Below are positions 38,685 to 50,423 of a stretch of DNA of 64,000 nucleotides, one piece after another. The notes below the pieces were generated by a model that was not told where the DNA came from, made no database searches, and was given only the letters and a program-made list of their open reading frames with translations. Source of the stretch: Brachynemurus nebulosus (lineage: Eukaryota; Arthropoda; Insecta; Neuroptera; Myrmeleontidae); NCBI GenBank assembly GCA_035578155.1, contig JAPWDM010000017.1, positions 458,001 to 522,000 of the forward strand, given 5' to 3'. The position numbers and the translations under genes are program-made. The number at the start of each line of letters is the position of its first letter. Within the stretch, counting starts at the first letter, position 1.

Positions 38685-39320
38685 CAGTGGCGGCGATAAC
38701 GGGCCCGCAGGGCCCGCGGCGCGGTTGGGCCCCAGCGGCTTAAGAGCCCCCGGTCGTCAGTAGTAAACTTATTAATTACTATGATTTTTTTAAACATTCA
38801 AATGGTTTTTGAATAGAGAAGTCGGAAACAAAACAAATGTATTTGTCATTTGTTTAAATAATTGTTTCTAATTTTTGACTCACTGTTCTGCTCTACAGTA
38901 GAAAAGGAAAACTATCGATAGCACTGGCGAAACGATCGATGATTTTTTACCGTCGAGGAATTATCGGCAGTACTATAAATATTTTATCGATAGTTTTACA
39001 AAAAACCATCGGCTACTATCGATAACACAGACTATCGATAGTTTTGCGTTCTGAGCGAGTGACCTTGACACACAACTTCTATCTGCGTGCGTGCATGTTG
39101 CCACTTGTCAGCCAGTTTCTTGTACAACAGTAAAAACACAGTCTCGTTCTCGCACTCATCACTGTGGGGCAGCATTTTTTAAGGGCGACATTTCTGTAAA
39201 AAGAGGGCGGCATTTTTACAACTGACGAGCAAAAAAAAAGATCGCCGGTTTCATGTCGTCCAAGGGGGGCCCCAAAACGATTCTCGTGGGAGGGCCTCTC
39301 ATTGTTTACCGCCGCCCCTG
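38685..39320. mobile_element. Non-autonomous hAT with perfect 8-bp duplication
   Basis: The left end CAGTGGCGGCGATAACGGGC and right end CGCCGCCCCTG are flanked by TATATAAT on both sides (38677-38684 and 39321-39328). The 636-bp interior lacks an ORF for transposase. It contains a cluster of ACTATCGATAGT motifs (38907-39045). The GC-rich ends contrast with the flanks. Confidence 0.88.
38905..39047. promoter_or_regulatory. Cluster of TATCGATA palindromes
   Basis: ACTATCGATAG or close variants occur near 38909, 38985, 39015 and 39031, with related ATCGATGA and ATTATCGGCAG between them. TATCGATA is the DRE core bound by DREF/BEAF-type factors in flies. Whether it is functional here, inside a hAT copy, is inference. 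Confidence 0.4.
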
Positions 39321-39500
39321 TATATAATATGCAAGTGAATAGACTAACACATATGTGTAAGCTCGACATACTAACGAAAAATATAGGCAGCTTCTACATC
39401 TACATATTATATTGTAACTGTTGTTTAAGTACAGCAAGCAACAAAATTTTATATAAGACAGTATATTTATCTAGTGTTGTCACTGCCATACTATTTTTTT

Positions 39501-39933
39501 GTTCCAGGAAAGTTCACCGACTGCCATTCACCGACTAGAAAATGCACAGCCTCGCAATTCATCGAAAGTAAGATTCACCAACTCTACGATTATGATTTCT
39601 GATTACAATAGAAAATATTACATAGTGTTTATAAAATTACCGATCATATTTTACCCATAGATTCGGCATTTGATTTGATAAACTTTTGAATTATTTACTC
39701 AAAATTGGGACCATATATTTTTGGCTATAAAAATAAAACTCATGGTCCGATTTTAATGATTTTTGTTTTTAAAATGTTTGGCATTGCGGAAAATAAATTT
39801 AAAGAAAATACAACAACTGGAATATTAATATTAGAGAGACTGGAAAACTTTTACTAAATCTGAAAAATTCATATATTGATAGAAATAAGTCGGTGACCTC
39901 TTGTCGGTGCATTTTCCATCGGTGAACTTTCCG
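39501..39933. mobile_element. 433-bp MITE with 9-10-bp flanking repeats
   Basis: The left end GGAAAGTTCACCGACTGCCA is mirrored as GGAAAGTTCACCGATGGAAA at the right. TTCACCGA(C/T) and AAATGCAC motifs recur inside. CTATTTTTT flanks both sides (39491-39500 and 39940-39949), allowing a 9-10-bp duplication with an uncertain base or two. Long duplications suggest Mutator-like elements, but this is tentative. Confidence 0.55.
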
Positions 39934-40489
39934 GGCACGCTATTTTTTACTTCTTTACCAATGAAAAATGTGTGTATTTTTGGGTAGTTTGCTGTCCACT
40001 GTACTAACTTTTAGGCCTTTTAACAATAAAATTATGAAAATACTTTAGAAAAGTATTTGAACTTTTGTTTTTGATTGTATTACCTATCTTATTTGTTACG
40101 ACACAAAATATTTTCGCGTATATTTACATATGTTCAGAAAATATTTAAAAAAGCACACTCGCTTTTCGCGTCATCTGTGAAATTTTGGAATCTTTTAACA
40201 ATTTTTTGAGATTAATATTTTTATTTTTGCATAAGCTGCAATTTGTGTACAAAAATAAACGCTATGCAAAAATTAGTGCAAGTAAATAAATTATTGTAAT
40301 GAAATTTTGGAAAAGATGTTATACCTTTCATCAAATATTAACTATATAACTTAAGTACCTTTTACACTACACACATCGGAATGATACATCAGTGTGCACA
40401 TATATGAATGCGCATTCCAGTTTGTCACATTTTCATTTACACTAAAATTCTGTTTTGTCAAATTGGAATGACAATTTTGTAATGTCATA

Positions 40490-41759
40490 CAGTAGACTCT
40501 CGTTAATTCAAACCTGCGATAATTCGAAAAAGGTACTTGTCACGAGTTCCCTACAAAATCTCTTTTTCTACAATCTTAGTGGAAAGTAGGCTTTTGCGCT
40601 CTGTGAAGAGAGCGCAAAATGGGTATTTGCCGAAGACTCTCGTTGCCGAGCAACGAATTTCTATTTTGCGCTTTAAAGCGGAAAAGTAATACTTTGTCGC
40701 TCGCTCAACGTATATTTAATTACAAATCGGGTAGGCGTTGTTTATATTTTCTATGGTAACAATTAAATAAACAGATTCTAAAATTATTATGTTTATCGTG
40801 AGCAAGTGAAATATTAATTTTATTAAATTTCAAAATAACTGCAAAATAATAATTAAAGATAATAAATAACTATAATTAATAAATAATAAGAATAAAAAAT
40901 TTAAAAAAAGATGTACATATCGCGCGTACTCTGTCTCAACCTCGTATCTGAAAACTCCCAATTTTTGGACACAAAAAAAACATATTTTAAATCCGTGTTT
41001 TCATCACTATGAGCTTAAGATTTATGCTAATTACACCCTTTGATGTTGGCTACCCATATATATAAATATATATAGATAAGTATACATGTAAATACAGTAT
41101 TTAATATGTTTTTTGTGTGTCCTAAAACATGTAGCTTTTGATATACGAGATAGACAGCCAACGCGCGATATATGATGGAAATATGTAATAGTGACGGTGA
41201 TTTCTCAAGTACACCTCCAGATATTTCTGAAGCTGCAAAAATTTTAATATTAAAGTAAATATTAACGTCCATTATTATTTTTTCAAGTATCTTTTAAATA
41301 AAAAAAATTTTATAAGGTTGTAGAAAGAATTTAGTGTGTAATTCGAGCACAAAATGACTTGCCGGTCTCATGAGATTAACTCGCTCTGCCTGGCGGCGTC
41401 GCGCGTCAATATTCTCAATCGAGCGGCAAACCACCATTTTGCGCTCTTAATACACAAATAACTATGATATTTCGAACTAAAACAATACATTTTTATACAC
41501 TTGATAATCTTAACGAAAAAGTCATTGCTACGTAACAAAACGACGCGTTAATTCGAACTCATCGGCGTCAAACACTCGACAATTCAAAGTTGCAGAGAGA
41601 AAGAGACAGAAAGATTATAAGTACATTTTGAGACAAGTTCAAGTTCATTCATCGTAAATTCTTAAATAATTAAAATTGTTACCTGCGATAATTCGAACCT
41701 CTCTATAATTCGTAATATTTTAAGAGTCCCTCGAGTTTCGAATTAACGAGAGTCAACTG
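40490..41759. mobile_element. Pogo/Tigger-like element, copy 1
   Basis: The left end CAGTAGACTCTCGTTAATTC and the right end (complement CAGTTGACTCTCGTTAATTC) are bordered by TA (40488-40489 and 41760-41761). CAGT ends with TA duplication are typical of pogo/Tigger elements. Subterminal TGCGATAATTCGAA recurs at both ends. The core (40565-41470) repeats AGCGCAAAATGG in both orientations at its two sides. No DDE transposase; one small ORF start (MMEICNSDGDFSSTPPDISE near 41173) is shared with the copy at 47204-47838. Confidence 0.75.
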
Positions 41760-42439
41760 TATTTGAAATTTTTATCAAAATTAATTTATTTACTTGATAT
41801 TATTTGTTATGATTTTCTGTGTTTTCAAAATAAGGCAAAGTTTTTTAGTATTCAAAATAATATTTGAGTTTGAGTCCAAAATTTTAAGTATTCAAAGTAA
41901 TAAACTCAAATATATAAGAAAATGGCAATTAATATTTGGAATGCACACACCAAAATATCAACAACTACCTTCACTCCATACTTGTCATATTGGCATGACA
42001 TGAATGTGAGTATCGCATGCGCATAACTACAAGCCAATGTGTCATACCGATGTTTGTAGTGTAAAAGGTACTTTAGTCTTGGAGCAAGCAAATACTCTTT
42101 ATACAAAATTATCTGGTAATTCATATTTACCATATTATCCAAATAAAAATTTCACGTACCGTAAAATCAGCCAACAGTGCCTAAATTTTTGATCCAGATT
42201 TGAATAAAATGAAAACGAAATTAATTTAGTTATATTTAACTATAGGTAGTTATATTTAACTATTTTAATGAAATAAAATAAAACAAATCTTTGATATTAC
42301 TTAGGAGTTATCCGCAAATTACGTCACATAAAATTTAACCATTTTTAATTCCCCTACCCGTCCTTACGCTGCATCATATTTTGTTGAACCCCTCATATAA
42401 TATTAAATTACAAAACTTACAAATAAAACTACCCAAGTG

Positions 42440-43295
42440 CCAATTGCCTATCTTTTTGAAACTTTGCTAATGTGTAGAATAGGCAAAAATCAGGAACCCG
42501 TATTTTTTTTACCGGCCAAGGCCCACGTTCACCGGATGAAACTAGCCCCTACGAATATAGTTTTATTAAACGTTTAAAAATGAAACGATTTTCTCACATT
42601 TTAAGGTTATTTTGTTACAGATTCCGTTAAAAAAAATCATGTAAGCTTACATGAGATTGTAAAGTAAGGTTATCCTGACATGGACCTGATAATGTTCTGA
42701 GTAGGATAACCCGATCGAAAATTTATGTTTTTTACATAAGGTTATCCTGATATGATCCTGATAAGGTCCTGATCATGATAACCTGTTGAAAATATTTTTC
42801 TTACAAGTAAGGTTATCCTGACATGGACCTGATAATGTTCTGAGTAGGATAACCCGATCGGAAATTTATTTTTTTTACATAAGGTTATCCTGATATGATC
42901 CTGATAAGGTCCTGATCATGATAACCTGTTAAAAATTACAAGTAAGGTTATCCTGACATGGACCTGATAATTTTCTCATCAGGTTAACCCGATGAAAAAT
43001 ATTTTTTTCAAAGAAGGTTATCCTGACCACATCCTCATAAGGACCTTATCAGGTTTTCCCTATTAGGGATTGCCTTATCTAAACCTGATAAGGACCCGAT
43101 CATACTTTCTGCAAATAAGGAAAATTTCTAGTCGGGTTTAATCATGTACATATTTGCTTACTCCTGTTCTATATTTTTTACACCTATTTCTGTTAAAGTT
43201 TTCTGCGGTCTGCAAGTGTTAATGAATGTTCGACAAGAACCAGTAATCTCTTCCGCTCGTCAACTGTAAGACAAATTTTTTCAAATGTGACGTCA
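42440..43295 (+). mobile_element. Partial relative of the 61371-62931 fold-back family
   Basis: The left part (TAGAATAGGCAAAAATCAGG, then CCCGTATTTTTTTTACCGGC near 42475-42515) matches the arm of the palindrome at 61420-61470. The right part (GGTCTGCAAGTGTTAATGAA at 43208) matches its centre at 62017. A palindromic minisatellite (42640-43100) has expanded between them. The right arm is missing. Confidence 0.6.
42640..43100. repeat. Palindromic minisatellite
   Basis: Units of about 65-70 bases begin AAGGTTATCCTGA(C/T)ATG and end in GGATAACCCGAT or GATAACCTGTT. Each forms a hairpin around CCTGATAA. Units alternate between two versions, giving a higher-order period of roughly 135 bases. The last units (from about 43010) are more diverged. 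Confidence 0.85.
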
Positions 43296-43524
43296 CATTT
43301 TTTCGGACCCCTTCCCCTTCATGCTCCATCACGCTAGGCCGCTACCTCTTCACCCCTATTTACGTACGTAATTTGTGCATGACCGCCTTAAGAATAATAA
43401 TTTTTCCAGAGACTAAAATGGCTAGTCAAAAATAAAAACTAAAAATAATAATCACAGCATACGTTCTAAAATGTCAACGAATTAATAACTTTGCCTACCC
43501 ATGTTTTCTATTAACGTACATATA

Positions 43525-44384
43525 AGGTAACAGGCCTAGTTTCTGACCTTTTAAGAGTGACGGCTGAGGTTAAACGACAGTAATAAATATAAGTTTCAAC
43601 TTAATAGACAATTAATAATTTTATCAACTAGTTTATGGCTTTCAAAATAAAGTCATACAAGTAAAATAATTATTTGAATTGAATTAATAATTTAAATTAA
43701 TGTTTTAAAAATTGACAAAAAGGACCCAGTTTCTGACCTTTAAAATTTCTCATGTGACAGTTTTTGACCCTGACAGTGGCCTAGTTTCTGATCCTTAAAT
43801 TTAAAAATACAGTTTTTTAAAAATTAATTTATAAATAATTTTTTATTGATAAAAATGAATGTTTAATGTTATATACGTTATGAAAAATAACAAAAACTAA
43901 TCGAAGATAACTATAAATAACAAAATAACTAACAAAAACTGGTTAGAATTTAATTGGGCCATACCACTTTAGAAGTGAGCCTAGTAATTGACCCTCATAT
44001 TTCAATAATAAAAATCATTCTAAGGTATTTTATAAATATTTTAAAATAAATTTTAAACAAATATTAACCTGCTCATATATTTTTAATTAAGTTTTCATAC
44101 TTACATGATGAATATTGCACAGATCAAAATGAGTACTTTGTAACATAAACTGTTAGGAAACTACCAAAAAAATAGTTTTTACACACATTTTAAACTTAAA
44201 AATTTTTTTTATTTAGTTAATATATTCTAAACTTTTTAAATTGCTGTTCATTAGACACAGAATAGATTACTTTAAATTAAGAATTTATTTTTTTTCTTAT
44301 TTAAAATATAGTTTTTTTATTAATTTATAACAAAGTTGAAAAGTTCAGAAACTGGGCCAGGGTCAATTACCGGGTCTTTTACCT
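43525..44384. mobile_element. TA-flanked MITE with reiterated GGCCTAGTTTCTGACC
   Basis: The ends AGGTAACAGGCCTAG and the mirror (complement AGGTAAAAGACCCGG) lie between TA at 43523-43524 and 44385-44386. GCCTAGTTTCTGACC(T)T or variants occur near 43533, 43725, 43769 and 43979. The inverted form (TCAGAAACTGGGCC) is at 44345. No ORF. Confidence 0.65.
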
Positions 44385-44875
44385 TATGAAGGATATTGTA
44401 AAATTCTTAAATATACACATATTCTATATTAAAATGCAATATTTCCTCCATTTGTATTAGACATATAGTTCATAGGCAATGTTATCAGTGGTTAGTACTT
44501 AGTAGACTAAAACTTGGCGTAACCTACACTAGCCATGAAAATTATTTAATGTACTTATGAGATTGTGTAATGTTTTTATGATAAATTTATCTACCTAAAT
44601 TTTATAGCTTTATACCAGCTAAAGTTTACGAACTCGTTGAAAACACTAATTTACCATATGAATTTAAAAAATCAATGATTTGCAGAAATCGCGGCTGCCA
44701 ACGCCAGAAAAGTTCACATAACACCAGTAGTTTGTTAAAAATATCCCTATCATTAAAAAAAGAATATTATAGACATTGTGAGCCATAAAAATCTATTTTT
44801 TAAAAATACAAAGTGTTGTATGACACAGTTGTCTTCAGTTGGCTAAATTGGCTGATTTTACAGTGTTTGTATTAA

Positions 44876-46313
44876 GGGGAGGTTTACTTGAGAGTCGTTA
44901 AAAAAAATCGATTTTTTTTTTTTGCAGAAATTGCTAGCTAATTATGTGTAAAATATGTTCCCAGAGTGATTTTGCTGAAAGAAATTTAAGGGAATGTTTA
45001 CTTGAGATTTGATAAAAAAAAAATCGATTTTTTTGGCGAAATTGATAGCAAATTTTGTGTAGAATATGTTCCCAAAGTGATTTTGCTGAAAATAATTTAA
45101 AAAGAAAGATTCTTGCACATTAACCGAATCCAGCTTTCTATAAAAAAAAATTCAAAAAACCAGTCTGTTAAGTAAGATCGTGGCCAAAATAATTTATATA
45201 AAAATTTATTTTAAAAAATTTTGAAATACATGTATACGTTCCACTTAATGAGGACTACGACGCAATTAGCTTAATAAGGTGTCCAGTCACCACCGGCGTC
45301 GATAATGGCCGGTGGTGACGCTATTTTCGAGGCATACTTTTAGTTAAATTGACGAATTTCTTAGATTTCAATTCTTTAGATTGAGACGAATCTCGCGAGT
45401 TAACTGCTTTAAATGTATATATGCGTTTTCCTCGAAGTTTGTACTTGTTATGTGACCTAATCGGATTGGTATCGGGCGACTTTGACGGTCATTCGAATGT
45501 AACGATGCCAGATTTGGCATTCGTGTCGCGTATTTGGCACCTATGGTTCTTCACTTGTTATTCTAACAAAAGACAAACAACTGAATCTTTCTTTAAAGTG
45601 CGTGGTAGACAAAGGTTCACTCTATCTGCTCACAAAATATTTAGAGAAAAACTTTTACCATTTGTGAGTATGGTTGACTACGATCTTACTTAACAGACTG
45701 TAGTTCACGCAATAATGAGTATTAAATATAAAATTTTGAAAATACGTTTCTTTATATATATTTTATAATATCTCGGAACTACATTTTTGGAACTGATGGA
45801 CACGATAACTCAAAAACTCTTCGATGGATCCTTTTTTTAAATTTTTTATTTTAAAGATAATTCAATTCTTCGGCACCTCTACCTAAGTTCGATACACTTT
45901 CAATATTTTTTTTATTTTTAAATTTATTTTAAAGAGCGAAAAATAAGACAAAAATTGTAATCAAAAGTTCAAACATCCGCCATTTTTTTTTCTTTCAGAA
46001 ATTTATTGATATCATAGGTGGAGGTGCTGGTACTCTTCATATATTTTATAAATCTTCTTTGTTTTTCGATTTCGGTGGTTTATTACCGACGCTAGGATGT
46101 CCACCAACAAGGCATTGGATTTTCGGATCGTCACACTGTACTATCTATAAAATGGACACTTTTTTATATTTTTCCTTGAAAAATTTTTTTTGTATAGTTT
46201 AATACTTAATAAATACGTGCACAAAATTTGAAATTGAAATTTTTTCTTCCGTTCTTGAGAAAAAAATTCTAGAAAAATACGTAATTTTTAAGGACTCTCG
46301 AGTAAACCTCCCC
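44876..46313. mobile_element. TTAA-flanked MITE, TTAAGGGG family, copy 3
   Basis: TTAA lies at 44872-44875 and 46314-46317. The left end GGGGAGGTTTACTTGAGAGT is mirrored at the right by ACTCTCGAGTAAACCTCCCC. A 110-115-bp tandem duplication of the left end follows (second copy from 44989, AAGGGAATGTTTACTTGAGA). The ORF at 45421-45693 contains no motif I recognise. Confidence 0.8.
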
Positions 46314-46979
46314 TTAAATATGTACCTGCATTTCTCTTTTTAATCCTTATGTATACATTAGAGATTATCAAGTAAGCGAACAGAGAGATTATTAGATTAT
46401 TACATTTTTATTGCAGATATTTTTATAAACAAACATTTCGCAAAAAAAAATATTATGTAATTATACAGGATGTCTTTAATTTAATAATCCTCAAAATAGT
46501 CCTTTAACATTTTATAATGCACATAAACAATTTTCAACGATAGACCGAAAGCCTTGTTGACAAGATTTTCAGGAAAGTTAAATCGGGTAGTCATGGACTA
46601 ATATACGGCTAACTGTCTTATGGAAACTACGTAAATCCAACAGTGGCAGCAGCGGACTGGAAAAATTATAAATTAGTTATTTATACATGCGATAAATGGC
46701 AAAATGAGGGCTTTTTTTCACAAGTCATATATTTATCTAGTGAGCCGTGCCGAGTTGGACAATTACGATGAGTGAAAGAGACACCTATTTTGCATGCATT
46801 ACATACAATATTTTTTGCAATTCTGAATTAAAATTTATTTTAAACAGTTCAATATAAAATTATACACTTGAATCGTACAAAATATACTATATGTACAATT
46901 GGCACTCAAGCAAAAGGGATCATCATCAGTATCGACGCCTGTGCACATATCGTGGACCCATTTGCTGCGTGATGTAAAT

Positions 46980-47110
46980 GCAGTGGCGTAGGAAGCGAGT
47001 GGCAGGGATGGCCCCCGTCAGAGGCGCCGGAGCAGAGGGAGCGCCGCCGCGACGGTTTCGCTTAAGCTTCAAAATAGAGACATCATCTAATTTTGATATT
47101 AAGAACATCG
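46980..47110. mobile_element. hAT-like left end fragment
   Basis: CAGTGGCGTAGGAAGCGAGT and the GC-rich stretch that follows resemble hAT left termini. The right end is missing, perhaps because the pogo-like fragment at 47204 replaced it. Confidence 0.4.
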
Positions 47111-47203
47111 AAAAAATTACTCAAAAACATAGCTGACAAGTAAAGGTCCCGAGGCCACACATACGACAATTTCACCCATTTAGCGTGACAATAGTTATTT
47201 GTG

Positions 47204-47838
47204 TATTAAGAGCGCAAAATGGTATATTGCCGCTCAATTGAAAATGTTAACGCGCGACGCCGCCAGGCGGAGCGCGTTAATTTCATGAGATATGAGGCAA
47301 TATCATTTTGTGCTCGAATTACTTTTTCGAAAAATTTTTTCTACAAGCTTATAAAATGTATTTTTTATTTAAAAGATGCTTAGAAAAATAATAATGGAGG
47401 TTAATATTTACTTTACTGTTTTGCAGCTTCAGAAATATTTGGAGGTGTACTTGAGAAATCACTGTCACAATTATATATTTCCATCATATATGTATCGATT
47501 TCTTAACATTTTTTATGCTTATTTTTTATTAATTATAGTTATTTTTTATTTTTAATTATTATTTTCTAGTTATTTTGAAATTTAATAAAATTAATATTTC
47601 ACTTGATTACCATAAAACTAATGATTGTAGAATCTGTTTATTTGTTACCATAGAAAATATAGACGCCTACCCGATTTGTAATTAAATATACGTTGAGCGA
47701 GTGACAAAGTATTACTTTACGCTTTAAAGCACAAAGTAGTACTTCGTTGCTCGGCAACGACAGTCTTCGGCAAATAGCCATTTTGCGCTTTCTTCACAGA
47801 GCGCAAAAGCCTTCTTTCCACTAAGATTGTAGAAAAAA
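47204..47838 (-). mobile_element. Pogo-like element core, copy 2, inverted
   Basis: Its complement matches 40565-41460: GCGCAAAATGG, GACGCCTACCCGATTTGTAA, AACGTTGAGCGAGTG-type and CTTTCCACTAAGATTGTAGA segments are shared. A small minus ORF (MMEIYNCDSDFSSTPPNISE, near 47488) is conserved with copy 1. The CAGT termini are absent. Confidence 0.8.
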
Positions 47839-48061
47839 ACAATTTTTTTTAGTATGAAAAGAACCAAATGTTTTTCTTACTAATTATTGTAAAGTAACAT
47901 ACTTTAAATCATTATTGTAATATTTTGCCCTAATTTATTTAATTACTAAGTTTTCGGGTTTAATGAGAATACAAAAATAAGACAGAAAAATAAATAATTA
48001 AAATTTAATAAAACAAAATGTACAGATGTAATGAAGTAAGGTATCAGTAAATGTTTTATTA

Positions 48062-48165
48062 GTCTTCGTCACCATCTAATTGGTGTTCGGTATCAGTGTA
48101 TTCTGAAAATTTAATTAAATCCTCTACTGACAATAGTCCTCGTGGTTGAATTTAGATCATCGCGA
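48062..48165 (-). other. Possible 3' exon end, unassigned
   Basis: On the minus strand, a TTTTATTTACAG acceptor-like site at about 48172 precedes a frame reading RGLLSVEDLIKFSEYTDTEH and QLDGDED, then a stop. AATAAAA follows directly. It looks like the acidic C-terminus of a protein with a polyadenylation signal. However, the same frame has a TAA 15 bases before RGLL. It could be a relic of a transposon or host gene; I do not recognise it. Confidence 0.25.
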
Positions 48166-48529
48166 CTCCCTGTAAATAAAAGGTCATAATTTAAAAAAGG
48201 ATTATTTGGGATAGCTAAAATTTGTTTTATAGTTTACCATCAGTTGGGACGAACCTGGACAGTAGGGGCGAATCTAAACAAAGCTGCTTCTCGATATTTC
48301 TTCGTCAGTGTTATGACCGTACAAGGTCATAGATCAATTTATGCTACTGAATTTTGTCAGTTATAATTTAGTCATCAAAGAAAAGCGGTGAACGTGACAT
48401 CTTTGTATTTTGTTATTTAACAGGCGCATTGTTTATAATTTTTAAAAATAACGCGCGTTTTGAAATCTTTTAAAGAAACGTGTCTATGAAGCTAGCCCCG
48501 CCAAGTCATGACCCCGCGATCCCACTTAG

Positions 48530-49505
48530 GCTATATTTTTTTGCTATTTTTTTGCTATTTTTTTACCAACGAATTGATTTTTTTGCCACAACCGTTCCCG
48601 AGATAAAATGGGGGGGCTGACTTAAGTCTGAAATCAGCCCCGCCACCCCTATATCTCCGGACCTGGTGTACTTACTCAAATGAAATTTACGGGATATTTT
48701 TTTGCTATTTTTTTGCTATTTTTTTACCAACGAAAAAATTTTTTTGCCGCAGCCATTACCGAGATACAATGGTGGGGCTGACTTATATCTGAAGTCAGCC
48801 CCGCCACCCCTATATCTCCGGACCTGCTGCACTTATTTAAATGAAATTTACGGGATATTTTTTTGCTATTTTTTTGCTATTTTTTTACCAAAGAATTGAT
48901 TTTTTTGCCGCAGCCGTTATCGAGATACAATGGTGGGGCTTACTTACATCTGAAGTCAGCCCCGCCACCCCTACATCTCCGGACCTGCTGCACTTATTTA
49001 AATAAAATTTACGGGATATTTTTTTGCTATTTTTTTGCTATTTTTTTACCAACGAATTAATTTTTTTGCCACAGCCGTTGCCGAGATACAATGGCGGAGC
49101 TGACTTAAGTCTGAAGTCAGCCCCGCCACCCCTATATCTCCGGACCTGATGTACTTACTCAAATGAAATTTACGGGATATTTTTTTGCTATTTTTTTGCT
49201 ATTTTTTTACCAACGAATTAATTTTTTTGCCACAGCCGTTACCGAGATACAATGGCGGAGCTGACTTAAGTCTGAAGTCAGCCCCGCCATCCCAATATCT
49301 CCGGACCTGCTGTACTTATTCAAATGAAATTTACGGGATATCTTTTTGCTATTTTTTTGTTATTTTTTTACCAACGAAACAATTTTTTTGCCGCAGCCGT
49401 TACCGAGATATAATGGCGGGGCTGACTTAAATCTAAAACCGGTGTAACCACCACAATATCTCCGGATCTGTTGCACTTATCTAAATGAAATTTGCGGGAT
49501 ATTTT
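48530..49505. repeat. 161-bp satellite array, left arm
   Basis: Six units and a partial seventh share GATATTTTTTTGCTATTTTT, then ACCAACGAA, GCCGTTACCGAGATACAATG, GTCAGCCCCGCCACCCCTAT and CTCCGGACCTG. Period is 161 bases (for example equivalent points at 48702, 48863 and 49185). Repeated ORFs such as 48702-48899 reflect the period only. Confidence 0.93.
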
Positions 49506-50159
49506 TTTACTAATTAGTCGCTATTCTAACAGTTGATTTGGCATTGCGAATTCCACTCCCTTGTATGCTGTACTCCACTCCCGTAAAGTATTATTATAAG
49601 CTTTGACTGATTACCTCTTTTGCAACTCTCTTAATATGGATATCAAATGAAAGGGTGTTACAAGTAGAATACAATTATTTATGTGCCATCATTTTAAATT
49701 CAATATGGTAGGCACCACAAGATGGCGGATTAACTATATCTTTGAAACGTAACTTGAGTCTGTAGAATTAATTCTAAAGTAATTCATATCCATGTTTGTG
49801 TTACGAACCAAATTTTTTAGCCCGATGAAGCTAAAGAGATTTTAAATTTTGATTGAACGCATCGAAATACGTTTATCACGTACCTAATAAGCCTGCTTAT
49901 TTCTATAAAAAAAATTTTTTTAAATATTCATCCGCTTATTATGCTGTAAATGTTCTTATGATCTTCCTAAGATTATGATTAAACTTACTATTATAACAAT
50001 TTTTTAAACAATGCATTAGTATTTATTTCTTGCGTATTTGATATAATGCGATGTAAAATATATAAATTTTCAATTCATTGAGAATTGGAAGAGGTTTATT
50101 TCAATTATTTAAAAAAATACATATAAATTTAGAAAAATTTTAATGGTAAAGCTTATAAG

Positions 50160-50423
50160 TTACACAGTTATTCTTCTATTTTTAACATATAATAACAATT
50201 TAGGCACTATCTTGAATTTTTCAGACCTATATAGTGAATGGTTGGTTGTATCGTCAAATTCCATCCACCCGGTGTTACCTCTTCGATATGCAAAAGCGGT
50301 GTAATGACCAGAAGCTCCATATGACTTATCATGATCACATTGCAGTTTTCTACCGCTCATACCATGATATGCAACTGCCCCAATGAGCAACAACTCTTCT
50401 TGCTCATTTAGCGGAAATGTCTG
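50160..50423 (-). pseudogene. USP-type (C19) deubiquitinase C-terminal fragment captured in the fold-back loop
   Basis: The minus-strand frame is open from about 50423 to the stop at 50160 and has no ATG before its conserved part. It reads FPLNEQEELLLIGAVAYHGM, then a gap rich in D/K, then SGHYTAFAYRRGNTGWMEFD and DTTNH, ending KIVPKLLLYV. In USP enzymes, which remove ubiquitin from proteins, the last catalytic box is 'L-x-x-V-x-x-H-x-G ... GHYTA ... W-x-x-F-D-D ... Y-x-L-x-Y'. The His of GHYTA and the Asp of FDD match the catalytic His and Asp. The Cys and Gln boxes are absent, so the fragment cannot be an enzyme alone. It lies in the only non-palindromic part of the element, as cargo. The Gly-His-Tyr-Thr pattern is seen directly; family membership is recalled and not computed. 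A short separate gene or spliced product is possible but unsupported. Confidence 0.6.

Larger units (their letters stand above)
42164..44861. other. Possible compound element bounded by GTAAAATCAGCCAA
   Basis: CCGTAAAATCAGCCAACAGT at 42160 and its approximate complement at 44848-44863 (TTGGCTGATTTTACAGTG) could be the ends of an older 2.7-kb element. It would contain the fold-back relative at 42440-43290 and the MITE at 43525-44384. No clear target duplication is visible. Confidence 0.25.

Noticed and set aside
45421..45693. 90-codon ORF in the third TTAA MITE
   Set aside because: It has no recognisable motif, and similar-length ORFs arise by chance in this less AT-rich stretch.
48702..49430. 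Series of similar ORFs of 65-81 codons in the fold-back arms (mirrored at 51261-51828)
   Set aside because: They follow the 161-bp satellite period, and both arms give the same products. They are repeat by-products.
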